From JAOUJD01 sp963841815 (GTDB lineage Bacteria > Pseudomonadota > Gammaproteobacteria > Burkholderiales > Burkholderiaceae_F), in NCBI GenBank assembly GCA_963841815.1, contig CAWJEE010000013.1, positions 1-64,000 on the forward strand: a stretch of 64,000 bases of DNA, given 5' to 3'. Positions 11,301-19,238 of the stretch are shown here, in pieces. The position numbers were made by a program, and so were the translations under genes. Under the pieces are notes generated by a model. The model did not search any database. It saw nothing but the letters and a program-made list of their open reading frames with translations, and was not told the DNA's origin. Each line of letters begins with the position of its first letter. Position 1 is the stretch's first letter.

Positions 11301-12001
11301 GCCCGCCACCTGCTCGACGTAGCGACGCAGGATCGGCGACAGGTAGGCATCGACCACGGTCGTGTCGCCGCGCGCGACGAACTTCATCAGCGGACTGGCC
11401 TTGTGCGACACGGACACCTGCGGGAAACCGATCTCGAGCGGCGATCCGCTCGAGCGCCGCCTCGTGCTGCCGGTAGCGGTAGCCGTGCATCAAGACGACG
11501 GCCACGGCGCGGTAGCCGGCGTCGTAGGCCCGCTGCAGGTCGCGGCGCGCCGCCGCCTCGTCGAGCGCCGTGATCACGTCGCCGTGGGCGCCGATCCGTT
11601 CGACGGCTTCGATCACCTGCGAGTACAGCAGTTCCGGCAGCACGATGTGGCGGTCGAACAGGCGGGGCCGGTTCTGGTAGGCGATGCGCAACGCGTCGCG
11701 GAATCCGCGCGTGACCACGAGGACCGTGCGTTCGCCCTTGCGCTCGAGCAGCGCGTTGGTCGCGACGGTGGTGCCCATCTTCACGGCGCCGAGGGCCTCG
11801 ACCGGCACGTCCGCACCGGCCGGAACGCCGAGCAACTGGCGGATTCCTGCGACGGCCGCATCCCGGTACTGCTCGGGATTCTCGGAGAGGAGCTTGTGAG
11901 TGACGAGCGTGCCGTCCGGCCGCTTCGCGACCACGTCGGTGAAGGTGCCGCCACGGTCGATCCAGAATTCCCAGGCGCCGTGCGCCGACAGCGGCGGTCA
12001 T
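8321..12001 (-). CDS. 5-oxoprolinase (ATP-hydrolysing), fused HyuA/HyuB type (six frame breaks)
   Basis: Opens 5-oxo-L-proline (pyroglutamate) to glutamate with ATP; cytosolic. 3681 bases, about 1225 codons, matches the fused OplAH size. Order: hydantoinase/oxoprolinase N-domain (ATG at 12001, 'EFWIDRGGTFTDVVAKRPDG'), HyuA core ('VIGFDMGGTSTDVSHF', 'VAAGGGSILHFDG'), HyuB domain from about 9920 ('MLEVFNNLFMSIAEQMG', 'NDPYHGGTHLPDVTVI') to the Gly-rich end 'TPGGGGYGTP'. The protein continues through breaks near 11975, 11440, 10960, 10842, 8825 and 8600. A general hydantoinase is the alternative, but the single fused chain favours 5-oxoprolinase. It is divergent from a TRAP transporter with 203 bp between, suggesting shared control. 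Confidence 0.88.
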
Positions 12002-12204
12002 CGCACCCTCCGCTTCGTCGCCGGTGCTTGTATGCTGTGCGCCGCGCTGGGCGCGGAGTGGAAGCGTTCGGGTGACTGACGGGCACTGCCCATCGCGCGA
12101 TCAGAACGATGTGGAGACACGATTATCTTGACTTGCTCGGGCCGGCGCTATGTTGACACAGCGACCGATCGAGCGGCCTGTGCCGACTCACCGATGAGGA
12201 GACC

Positions 12205-13185
12205 ATGAAACGACGTTCCCTGCTGCTCGGTTCCGCCTTCGCGGCTGCCGCCCTGTCCTTTGCCGCGCCGACGCTCGCGCAGACGAAGTGGGACCTGCCC
12301 GCCGGCTATCCGGCCGGCAATCCGCACACCCAGAACCTCACCCAGTTCGCGGCCGACGTGCAGAAGGCGACGAACGGCAAGCTGGCGATCACGGTGCATC
12401 CGGGCGGCGCGCTGTTCAAGGCGCCCGAGATCAAGCGCGCGGTGCAGACCGGCCAGGCGCAGATCGGCGAGGTGCTGATGAGCCTGCTGGAGAACGAGAA
12501 CCCCGTCTTCGGCGCCGATGCCGTGCCCTTCGTGGCGACCGGTTTCGACGCGTCGTACAAGCTGTGGCAGGCCCAGCGCCCCGTCGTCGAGAAGATCCTA
12601 GCCGGCCAGGGCATCAAGCTGCTCTACGCGGTCGCTTGGCCGCCGCAGGGCATCTACACGAAGAAGGCGCTCAACTCGGTGGCCGACATGAAGGGCCTGA
12701 AGTGGCGCGCCTACAACCCCGCCACGACGCGGATCGCCGCGATGGTCGGCGCGCAGCCGCTGACGATCCAGGCCGCGGAACTGTCGCAGGCACTGGCGAC
12801 CGGCGTGGTCGATTCGTTCATGTCGTCGGGCGCGACCGGCGTCGACTCCAAGGTGTGGGAGAGCCTGACGCACTTCGCGACCGCCGACGCGTGGCTGCCC
12901 AAGAACATGGTGATCATCAACCAGAAGGAGTTCGACAAGCTCGACAAGGCGACGCAGGACGCGGTGCTCGCGGCCGGCAAGGCGGCCGAGGAGCGCGGCT
13001 GGAAGCGCATGCGCGAGTACACGAGCGAGTCGCTGACGACGCTGAAGAACAACAAGATGACGGTGTACGAGCCGAGTGCCGCCTTCAAGGCCGAACTGAC
13101 GAAGATGGGCGAAACGATGCTCAGCGAGTGGCTGGCCAAGGCCGGCCCGGACGGCCAGGCCATCATTGGAGCGTTCCGCAAGTAG
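12205..13185 (+). CDS. dctP: TRAP transporter solute-binding protein (DctP family)
   Basis: Periplasmic substrate receptor of a tripartite ATP-independent transporter that imports organic anions using the Na+ gradient. 326 aa with a signal peptide (MKRRSLLLGS..., cleavage after TLAQ near residue 25). The DctP fold is shown by 'HPGGALFKAPEIKRAVQTGQ', and 'MKGLKWRAYNPAT' supplies the conserved Arg that normally grips the substrate carboxylate. ATGAGGAG ribosome site just upstream of ATG 12205. First gene of dctPQM, divergent from the 5-oxoprolinase, so 5-oxoproline or a related amino/keto acid is a reasonable ligand guess (inference). Intact. Confidence 0.93.
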   Translation: MKRRSLLLGSAFAAAALSFAAPTLAQTKWDLPAGYPAGNPHTQNLTQFAADVQKATNGKLAITVHPGGALFKAPEIKRAVQTGQAQIGEVLMSLLENENPVFGADAVPFVATGFDASYKLWQAQRPVVEKILAGQGIKLLYAVAWPPQGIYTKKALNSVADMKGLKWRAYNPATTRIAAMVGAQPLTIQAAELSQALATGVVDSFMSSGATGVDSKVWESLTHFATADAWLPKNMVIINQKEFDKLDKATQDAVLAAGKAAEERGWKRMREYTSESLTTLKNNKMTVYEPSAAFKAELTKMGETMLSEWLAKAGPDGQAIIGAFRK

Positions 13186-13193
13186 TATGCAAG

Positions 13194-13217
13194 CAAGGCC
13201 GCCGCGAGGCGGCCTTG
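13194..13217 (+). promoter_or_regulatory. Intercistronic stem-loop between dctP and dctQ
   Basis: Nine bases after the dctP stop there is a perfect 10-bp stem (CAAGGCCGCC at 13194-13203, GGCGGCCTTG at 13208-13217) closed by GCGA, a GNRA tetraloop, and followed by TCTTT. The T-run is too weak for a clear terminator. Such hairpins after a binding-protein gene commonly protect its mRNA 3' end or attenuate transcription, giving more receptor than membrane subunits. Confidence 0.75.
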
Positions 13218-13241
13218 TCTTTCCACGAGGGCGGTCTGACC

Positions 13242-13754
13242 ATGCAGCGTTCGGTACTCGATCCCTTCTACACGGCGCTGGGCGGGCTTGGCGCCCTGTT
13301 CATCCTCGCCACGCTGGTGGTCGAAGTCGTCGGCATCGCGGGACGCGAACTGGGGTTCTCGATGGCCGGCCTGGACGCGTATGCCGGCTACTGCCTGGCG
13401 GCGGGCTCCTTCCTCGCAATGCCCTACGCGCTGCGACGCGGCGATCACATCCGGGTCACGTTGATCCTGATGCGCCTGAAGAACCGTCCGCGCTACTGGA
13501 TGGAAGTCCTCTGCCTGGCAATTGCGACGTTGCTGTCGGCGTACTTCGCGTACTTCGCGGCGAAGCTCGTGTGGGGGTCGTACACGTTCAACGACATCTC
13601 GCAGAACGTCGATGCGACGCCGCTGTGGATTCCGCAGCTGACGATGGCGCTCGGCCTGTTCGGTCTCGCCGTCGCGTTCGCCGAGCAGCTCTTCATCACG
13701 CTGCGCACCGGCCGTTTCGCGCCGGGCACGGACGAAGCGGCGCACGTGGAGTGA
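13242..13754 (+). CDS. dctQ: TRAP transporter small membrane subunit (DctQ family)
   Basis: Small integral membrane component that pairs with DctM to form the TRAP transporter membrane domain. 170 aa with four predicted membrane helices (residues about 9-30, 48-65, 88-110, 128-150) and a short hydrophilic C-tail. 'YALRRGDHIRVTLIL' after the second helix is the typical DctQ signature. Start ATG 13242 follows CACGAGGGCGG; the stop lies 4 bases before dctM. Intact. Confidence 0.9.
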   Translation: MQRSVLDPFYTALGGLGALFILATLVVEVVGIAGRELGFSMAGLDAYAGYCLAAGSFLAMPYALRRGDHIRVTLILMRLKNRPRYWMEVLCLAIATLLSAYFAYFAAKLVWGSYTFNDISQNVDATPLWIPQLTMALGLFGLAVAFAEQLFITLRTGRFAPGTDEAAHVE

Positions 13755-13758
13755 GGCG

Positions 13759-15057
13759 ATGGGAACGCTGATCGCCCTGCTGCTGATCGTCGCGCTGTTC
13801 GTCATCCTCGGGGCCGGAGTCTGGATCGGCATCGCAGTGCTCGGCGTCGCCTGGATCGGCATGGAGCTCTTCACCACGCGGCCGGGGGGCGATGCGCTCG
13901 CCCTGACCGTCTGGGGCTCGCTGTCGAGCTGGACGCTCACGGCGCTGCCGCTCTTCATCTGGATGGGCGAGATCCTGCTGAAGAGCCGCCTGTCGGAAGG
14001 CATGTTCCGCGGGCTGGCGCCGTGGCTGCAATGGCTGCCCGGCCGCCTGCTGCACGCGAACATCATCGGCTGCACGATCTTCGCCGCCGTATCGGGCTCG
14101 TCGGCCGCGACCTGCGCGACGATCGGCAAGATCACGCTGCCGGAACTGTCGAAGCGCGGCTACCCGGACCAGATCTCCATCGGTTCGCTCGCCGGTGCGG
14201 GCACGCTCGGGCTGCTGATACCGCCGTCGATCATCATGATCGTGTACGGGGTGGCGGCCGATGTCTCCATCGGCAAGCTGTTCATCGCCGGGGTCATCCC
14301 GGGCCTGATGCTCGCCGTGCTGTTCATGGGCTACACGATGGTCTGGGCGCTGCGCAATCGCGAGCTGGTGCCGCCCGCCGACATCTCGCTGACGTTCACC
14401 CAGAAGCTCAATGAATCGCGCCACCTGCTTCCCGTGATCGGCCTGATCGCGGTCGTGCTCGGCTCGATCTATGCCGGCGTTGCGACGGCCACCGAGGCGG
14501 CCGCGCTGGGCGTCGTCGGGGCGCTGATCCTGTCGGCGGCGCAGCGCACGCTGACCTGGGCCAACTTCTGGGACGCGCTGATGGCGGCGACGCGGCTCTA
14601 CTGCATGATCGCCCTGATCCTCGCCGGTTCCGCTTTCCTGTCGCTGTCGATGGGTTTCATCGGGCTGCCGCGCCAGCTCGCCGAGGCGATCGGCGCGATG
14701 CACCTCAGCCCTTTCGTGCTGATCATGCTGCTGATGGTCTTCTTCATCGTCCTCGGCTGCTTCCTCGACGGCATCTCGATGGTCGTGCTCACGATGGCCG
14801 TGCTGCTGCCTACGCTGCAGACGGCAGGCATCGACCTGCTGTGGTTCGGAGTCTTCGTCGTCATCGTGGTGGAGATGGCGCAGATCACGCCGCCGGTCGG
14901 TTTCAACCTGTTCGTGCTGCAGGGAATGACGCGGCGGCAGATCAACTACATCGCCGTGGCCGCGTTCCCGTACTTCCTGATGATGGTGATCGCGGTCCTC
15001 GCCATCTGGTTCTTCCCGACGCTCGTCACCTTCCTCCCGGGCCAGATGAAGCTCTAG
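13759..15057 (+). CDS. dctM: TRAP transporter large permease (DctM family)
   Basis: Channel-forming subunit of the TRAP importer, inner membrane. 432 aa with about 12 hydrophobic helices. Family marks include 'AAVSGSSAATCATIGKITLP', 'GTLGLLIPPSIIMIVYGV', 'ATEAAALGVVGALI' and the C-terminal 'MAQITPPVGFNLFVLQGM', all near the substrate/Na+ path in the DctM/IT superfamily. Translationally close to dctQ (4 bases). No terminator is seen before dadA, 58 bases downstream, so dadA may be read through. Intact. Confidence 0.94.
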   Translation: MGTLIALLLIVALFVILGAGVWIGIAVLGVAWIGMELFTTRPGGDALALTVWGSLSSWTLTALPLFIWMGEILLKSRLSEGMFRGLAPWLQWLPGRLLHANIIGCTIFAAVSGSSAATCATIGKITLPELSKRGYPDQISIGSLAGAGTLGLLIPPSIIMIVYGVAADVSIGKLFIAGVIPGLMLAVLFMGYTMVWALRNRELVPPADISLTFTQKLNESRHLLPVIGLIAVVLGSIYAGVATATEAAALGVVGALILSAAQRTLTWANFWDALMAATRLYCMIALILAGSAFLSLSMGFIGLPRQLAEAIGAMHLSPFVLIMLLMVFFIVLGCFLDGISMVVLTMAVLLPTLQTAGIDLLWFGVFVVIVVEMAQITPPVGFNLFVLQGMTRRQINYIAVAAFPYFLMMVIAVLAIWFFPTLVTFLPGQMKL

Positions 15058-15115
15058 GTTACCCGCGGCGCACGGCTACAATGCGCGCCGCTCGCAACAG
15101 AAGAAGAACAGGTCC

Positions 15116-16378
15116 ATGCACGTCATCGTGGTCGGCGCCGGCATCATCGGCGTGTGCACCGCCTACTTCCTGCGCAGGGCAGGCATGGACGTCACCGTGA
15201 TCGAGCGCCGCCCCGGCGTGGCCCAGGAGACGAGCTTCGCCAACGCCGGCGTCATGGCGCCGTCCTACGTCGCGCCGTGGGCGCAGCCGGGCATGCCGGG
15301 CAAGGTCGCCGCGTACCTCTTCAAGGCCGAGGCGCCCATCGTGTTCCGGCCCGCCGCGAACCTGGCCCTGTGGAACTGGGTCCGGCGCTGGTTCACCGAG
15401 TGCAGCGCCGAACGCTTTGCCCGCAACAAGGCGCGCATGCAACGGCTCGCCTTCTACAGCCAGGAACAGATACGCGCGCTGCGCAAGCTGCATGCGCTCG
15501 ACTACGAGCAGTCCACGGGCTACCTGCAACTGTTCCGGACCGAGCAGGAAGTCGAGCGCTCGGCGGCAACGCGCAAGATGCTCACCGAACTGGGCGTCGC
15601 GCACCGGCTGCTCACCGCCGACGAGGCGCGCGCGGTGGAGGTGGCGCTGCACCCGGTCACCCCGCTCGCCGGCGCGCTGCACCTGCCCGACGACGAGACC
15701 GGCAACTGCGCGTTCTTCGCGCACCAGTTGAAGGACATCGCGGCGCGCGACGGCGTGCGGTTCCGCTTCGGAGAAGCTGCCCAGGGCTTCGGCCTCGCGC
15801 TAGGACGCATCGAGTGCCTGCGCACGAGCACGGGAGAACTGCGAGGCGACGCGTACGTCGTCGCCGGCGGGATCGACAGCCTCGCGTTGCTGCGTCCGCT
15901 CGGCATCCGGCCACCGCTGATGGCCGTGAAGGGCTATTCGGCGACAGCCACCATCACGGCGCTCGAGCACGCTCCGATGACGAGCGTGATGGACGAGACC
16001 TACAAGGTCGCGATCACGCGCATGGGCAACCGCCTGCGGATCGCCGGCACGGCAGAAATCGGCACCAGCGGAATGAAGCTGCGCGACAACGCGCTGAGCA
16101 CGCTGATCAAGGTCGCGAGCGACTGGTTTCCCGCCGCGGCCTCGTACCGCAAGGCGCAGTTCTGGGTCGGCGCGCGTCCCATGCTGCCCGACGGCCCTCC
16201 GGTGCTCGGCGCCAGCCCGATCCCCAACCTCTTCCTCAACACCGGACACGGCTCCACCGGCTGGGTCATGGCGTGCGGTTCGGGCAAGGTCCTGGCCGAC
16301 GTCATCGGAGGGCGGACACCCGAGATCGATCTCGACGGGTTGACGATCGACAGATACGACCGTCGACGCGCTGCCTAA
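15116..16378 (+). CDS. dadA: D-amino acid dehydrogenase, FAD-dependent (DadA-like)
   Basis: Oxidative deamination of D-amino acids to 2-keto acids at the cytoplasmic membrane, passing electrons to the respiratory chain. 420 aa; N-terminal Rossmann dinucleotide fold 'VVGAGIIGVCTAYFLRRAG', then 'SFANAGVMAPSYVAPWAQPG', typical of DadA (FAD contact), and a DAO C-terminal motif 'FLNTGHGSTGWVMACGSGK'. ATG 15116 is the first codon matching the family start. A TACAAT at 15077-15082 could be a separate -10. It follows the TRAP genes and precedes nnrED by 9 bases. A proline- or glycine-oxidase relative cannot be excluded, but DadA fits best. Confidence 0.9.
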   Translation: MHVIVVGAGIIGVCTAYFLRRAGMDVTVIERRPGVAQETSFANAGVMAPSYVAPWAQPGMPGKVAAYLFKAEAPIVFRPAANLALWNWVRRWFTECSAERFARNKARMQRLAFYSQEQIRALRKLHALDYEQSTGYLQLFRTEQEVERSAATRKMLTELGVAHRLLTADEARAVEVALHPVTPLAGALHLPDDETGNCAFFAHQLKDIAARDGVRFRFGEAAQGFGLALGRIECLRTSTGELRGDAYVVAGGIDSLALLRPLGIRPPLMAVKGYSATATITALEHAPMTSVMDETYKVAITRMGNRLRIAGTAEIGTSGMKLRDNALSTLIKVASDWFPAAASYRKAQFWVGARPMLPDGPPVLGASPIPNLFLNTGHGSTGWVMACGSGKVLADVIGGRTPEIDLDGLTIDRYDRRRAA

Positions 16379-16387
16379 CCTGTCTCC

Positions 16388-17845
16388 ATGGGAACCCCGC
16401 TCTTCACCGTCGCCGAACTGCGCGCGATCGAACAGGGCGCGCAGGCCGGTCTTCTCCACGGCGAGTTGATGTCGCGCGCCGGCCGCGGCGCGGCTCGACG
16501 GATCGACGCGCTCGCAGGAGATCGTCGTGCGTCCGTCTGTGTAGTCGCCGGGCCGGGCAACAACGGCGGCGACGGTTTCGTCGTGGCGGCCGAACTGGCT
16601 GCGCGGGGGCACGAGGTTCGCTGCGTACTGCTCGTGGCGCGGCAACCCGTGCCGACCGACGCGCATGCCGCGTTCCAGCGGTGGCGCGATGGCGGCGGCG
16701 CCGTGTTCGCCACCCTGCCCGACCGTCGTTTCGACATCGTGGTCGATGCGCTGTTCGGCATCGGGCTGGCGCGTCCGCTCCAGGGTGAGTTCCTCGATGG
16801 CGCGCGCTGGATCAACGAACACGCCGAGCGGGTCGTCGCGCTGGACGTGCCGAGCGGACTCGACAGCGACCGCGGCGCGTGGGTCGGCGACGTCGCAGGC
16901 GTTCGTGCGGACCTCACCGTCACGTTCCTCGGCGACAAGCCGGGGCTTCATACGGGAGCGGGCATCGATGCGGCAGGCGACGTGCAGGTCGACCTGCTCG
17001 GCCTGGAGCCAGGCCCGTCCGTTGTCTTGCTGACGGCGCTCGACGACTTTCCGGACATTGCGCGTCCGCGCCGGCGCGACACCCACAAGGGCAGCTTCGG
17101 GAACGTTCTGGTCGTCGGCGGTGGCGCCGGGATGGTCGGCGCGCCGCTGCTCGCCGCCCGCGCGGCCCTGCGGCTGGGCGCGGGCCGCGTCTACGTCGAC
17201 TGCATCGGCGCGCCGGAACTGCGCGTCGATCCGGTCCAGCCGGAACTGATGTTCCGGCCTCACGCGTCGATCGCCGATCCCGAGAGTGCCGTGGTCGGTT
17301 GCGGGCTGGGCGTCGACGGCGCGGCGCGGTCGGCGTTCGCCTGGTCACTCGGGCTTGCGCGCGCCCTCGTGATCGATGCCGACGCACTCAATCTCCTCGC
17401 GACGGAGCCGGCGCTGCGGGCGGCGCTGCGCGAGCGAGCGGCCCCGTCGGTGGTGACGCCGCATCCGCTCGAAGCCGCGCGACTGCTGAAGATCTCCGCG
17501 CACGACGTCCAGCGGGACCGGCTGGGCGCCGCACGAACGCTCGCTGGCGACCTGCGCGCGATCGTCGTGCTCAAGGGCGCCGGCACCGTGATCGCCGCGC
17601 CGGACGGCCGAACGGCCATCAATCCGACCGGCTCTGCGGCGCTGGCGACGGCGGGTACTGGCGACGTGCTGGCCGGCATGCTCGGCGCGCTGCTCGCGCA
17701 GGGATTCGATGCGTGGCAGTCCGTGGTCGCGGCCGTCTGGCTGCACGGCGCTGCCGTGCGGGGCGCAGGTGATGTCGGAATCGTCGCCGGCGACCTGGCG
17801 CCGCGCGCGGCCGCGGCGCTGCGCGGGCTACGCGAGGGCGGCTGA
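16388..17845 (+). CDS. nnr: Bifunctional NAD(P)H-hydrate epimerase / ADP-dependent NAD(P)H-hydrate dehydratase
   Basis: Metabolite repair: epimerises and dehydrates damaged NAD(P)HX back to NAD(P)H. 485 aa. Residues 1-210 are the YjeF_N epimerase ('VVAGPGNNGGDGFVVAAELA', 'ALDVPSGLDSDRGAW'), 215-480 the ribokinase-like dehydratase ('KGSFGNVLVVGGGAGMVGA', 'VVTPHPLEAARLL', 'NPTGSAALATAGTGDVLAGM' with the catalytic Gly-Thr-Gly-Asp). ATG 16388 lies 9 bases after the dadA stop. Its 3' end overlaps the convergent ybbA-like gene by 18 bases. Intact. Confidence 0.95.
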   Translation: MGTPLFTVAELRAIEQGAQAGLLHGELMSRAGRGAARRIDALAGDRRASVCVVAGPGNNGGDGFVVAAELAARGHEVRCVLLVARQPVPTDAHAAFQRWRDGGGAVFATLPDRRFDIVVDALFGIGLARPLQGEFLDGARWINEHAERVVALDVPSGLDSDRGAWVGDVAGVRADLTVTFLGDKPGLHTGAGIDAAGDVQVDLLGLEPGPSVVLLTALDDFPDIARPRRRDTHKGSFGNVLVVGGGAGMVGAPLLAARAALRLGAGRVYVDCIGAPELRVDPVQPELMFRPHASIADPESAVVGCGLGVDGAARSAFAWSLGLARALVIDADALNLLATEPALRAALRERAAPSVVTPHPLEAARLLKISAHDVQRDRLGAARTLAGDLRAIVVLKGAGTVIAAPDGRTAINPTGSAALATAGTGDVLAGMLGALLAQGFDAWQSVVAAVWLHGAAVRGAGDVGIVAGDLAPRAAAALRGLREGG

Positions 17846-18556
17846 GAGCACGGCCGGCGGAACGATCCGGCCCGCGGACAGTTCGACCTGGCGCCCGCAG
17901 CGACGCGCAATGTCCTGGTCGTGCGTGACCATCACCAGCGTCGAGCCGCGCTCCCGGTTCAGTTCGAACATCAGGTCGATCACGGCTTGTCCGGTGCGCG
18001 CATCGAGGCTCCCGGTCGGCTCGTCGGCGAGCAGCAAAGGCGGATGCAGGACGAAGGCGCGGGCCAGCGCGACCCGCTGCTGTTCTCCGCCGCTGAGGTA
18101 CTTCGGATAGTGCGAGAGCCGCTCGCCGAGTCCCACGCGCTGCAGCAGTTCACGCGCCGCCTCGACCGGGTTGCGGCCCTCGGGCACGCGCCCGCTGAGT
18201 TCGAGCGGCAGCAGCACGTTCTCGAGGGCGTTCAGGTGCGGCAGCAGCTGGAACGACTGGAACACGAATCCGAGGCGCTGCGCCCGCAGCGCCGCGCGTC
18301 CGTCCTCGTCGCGCGCGAACAGGTCCTCGCCGAACAGGCGCACCGTCCCGCGCGTGGGAACGTCGAGTCCCGCGAGCAGTCCCAGCAGGGTCGACTTCCC
18401 GGAACCCGACGCGCCGACGATCGCCACCGTCTCGCGGGGCGCGATGACCAGGTTGATATCATCGAGGATCGTGAGGCTTCCCGTCGCGTCCTGCACGATC
18501 TTGCTGAGGCCGCGCGCCTCGACCGCGGCCTCGACTGCAACGTCAGTCACGTCCAT
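17828..18556 (-). CDS. ABC transporter ATP-binding protein (YbbA/LolD-like)
   Basis: Cytoplasmic ATPase of the MacB/LolD/YbbA exporter-extractor group. 242 aa: Walker A 'GASGSGKST', Q-loop 'FVFQSFQLLPHL', signature 'LSGGEQQRVALARA', Walker B 'LLLADEPTGSLDARTG', H-loop 'VMVTHD'. I start at ATG 18556 (MDVTDVAVEAAVEARGL) because the first ABC strand begins just after; the frame stays open to 18748 but that part is antisense to tesA. No permease gene is adjacent, so the membrane partner must be elsewhere. Its start is only 6 bp from the divergent tesA start, an arrangement like the E. coli ybbA-tesA pair. Confidence 0.9.
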   Translation of the reverse strand: MDVTDVAVEAAVEARGLSKIVQDATGSLTILDDINLVIAPRETVAIVGASGSGKSTLLGLLAGLDVPTRGTVRLFGEDLFARDEDGRAALRAQRLGFVFQSFQLLPHLNALENVLLPLELSGRVPEGRNPVEAARELLQRVGLGERLSHYPKYLSGGEQQRVALARAFVLHPPLLLADEPTGSLDARTGQAVIDLMFELNRERGSTLVMVTHDQDIARRCGRQVELSAGRIVPPAVLSAALA

Positions 18557-18562
18557 CACTCC

Positions 18563-19238
18563 GTGCGCAGAAATTTCCTGATCCGATCCGGCCTCGCATC
18601 CGTGGCCGCGCTGCTTGCGTGCCTGGCGCCTGTCGCCGCGCGGGGCTCGCCGGCCGCCGAAAAGGGAAGCAGCGGCCCGGTCCTGCTCGTGCTCGGCGAC
18701 AGCCTGTCGGCCGAATACGGACTGTCGCGCGGAACGGGATGGGTGCAACTGCTTGCCGATCGCCTGCGCAACAATGGAAGCGATTATAGGGTCGTCAATG
18801 CGAGCATCAGCGGCGAGACCACCAGCGGCGGCCGTACTCGTTTGCCCGCACTGCTGAAGGAGTACCGGCCCAGGGTCATCGTGCTGGAACTCGGCGCCAA
18901 CGACGGACTCCGCGGGCTGCCACTGAACGTCATGCGGGACAACCTCGCAGACGATGATCCGCCAGGGCCAGGCGGCAGGCGCGAAGGTGCTGCTGGTGGG
19001 CCTGCGGGTTCCTCCGAATTACGGCCGCGAGTACGCCGAGCGCTTCGCCGGCACCTTCGCCGCGCTGGCGCGCGAACTCAAGGTGCCGCTCGTTCCCTTT
19101 CTCCTCGAGGGCTTCGCGGAGTCACTCGAACTGTTCCAGGCGGACCGCATCCATCCAACGGCGGAAGCCCAGCCACGCATGCTCGAAAACGTCTGGCCGG
19201 TCCTTCGCCCGCTGCTCGCCGAGCGGCCGAAGCGATGA
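18563..19238 (+). CDS. tesA: Periplasmic GDSL arylesterase / thioesterase I (TesA) (one frame break)
   Basis: SGNH hydrolase that cleaves acyl-CoA, lysophospholipid and aryl esters in the periplasm. GTG 18563 starts a basic/hydrophobic signal peptide ending near 'VAARGSPAA'. Block I 'VLGDSLSAEYGL' has the nucleophile Ser, block III 'LGANDGLRGLP' the oxyanion Asn, and 'DRIHPTA' the catalytic Asp-His. The protein changes frame near 18950: reading GCG ACG ATG ATC, not the present GCAGACGATGATC, restores 'NLATMIRQGQAAGAKVLLVG', so one A appears extra. Because of this base the first half reads in frame into mnmH, giving a false fusion. The stop overlaps the mnmH ATG. Confidence 0.9.
18783..18788 (-). 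promoter_or_regulatory. Candidate -10 for the YbbA-like ATPase gene, inside tesA
   Basis: A perfect TATAAT on the minus strand sits 227 bases upstream of the ATPase ATG, within the tesA coding region. Since only 6 bp separate the two divergent start codons, each promoter has to lie within the opposite gene. No convincing -35 is visible. Confidence 0.35.

Noticed and set aside
4106..12001. Programmed frameshifting as the cause of the breaks
   Set aside because: The breaks lack slippery heptamers or consistent downstream structures and occur at random places in unrelated genes, mostly as one extra base.
12128..12158. TTGACT and TTGACA boxes upstream of dctP as a promoter
   Set aside because: Neither has an acceptable -10 at 16-18 bp spacing, so I do not call a promoter, although one must exist in this 203-bp divergent gap.
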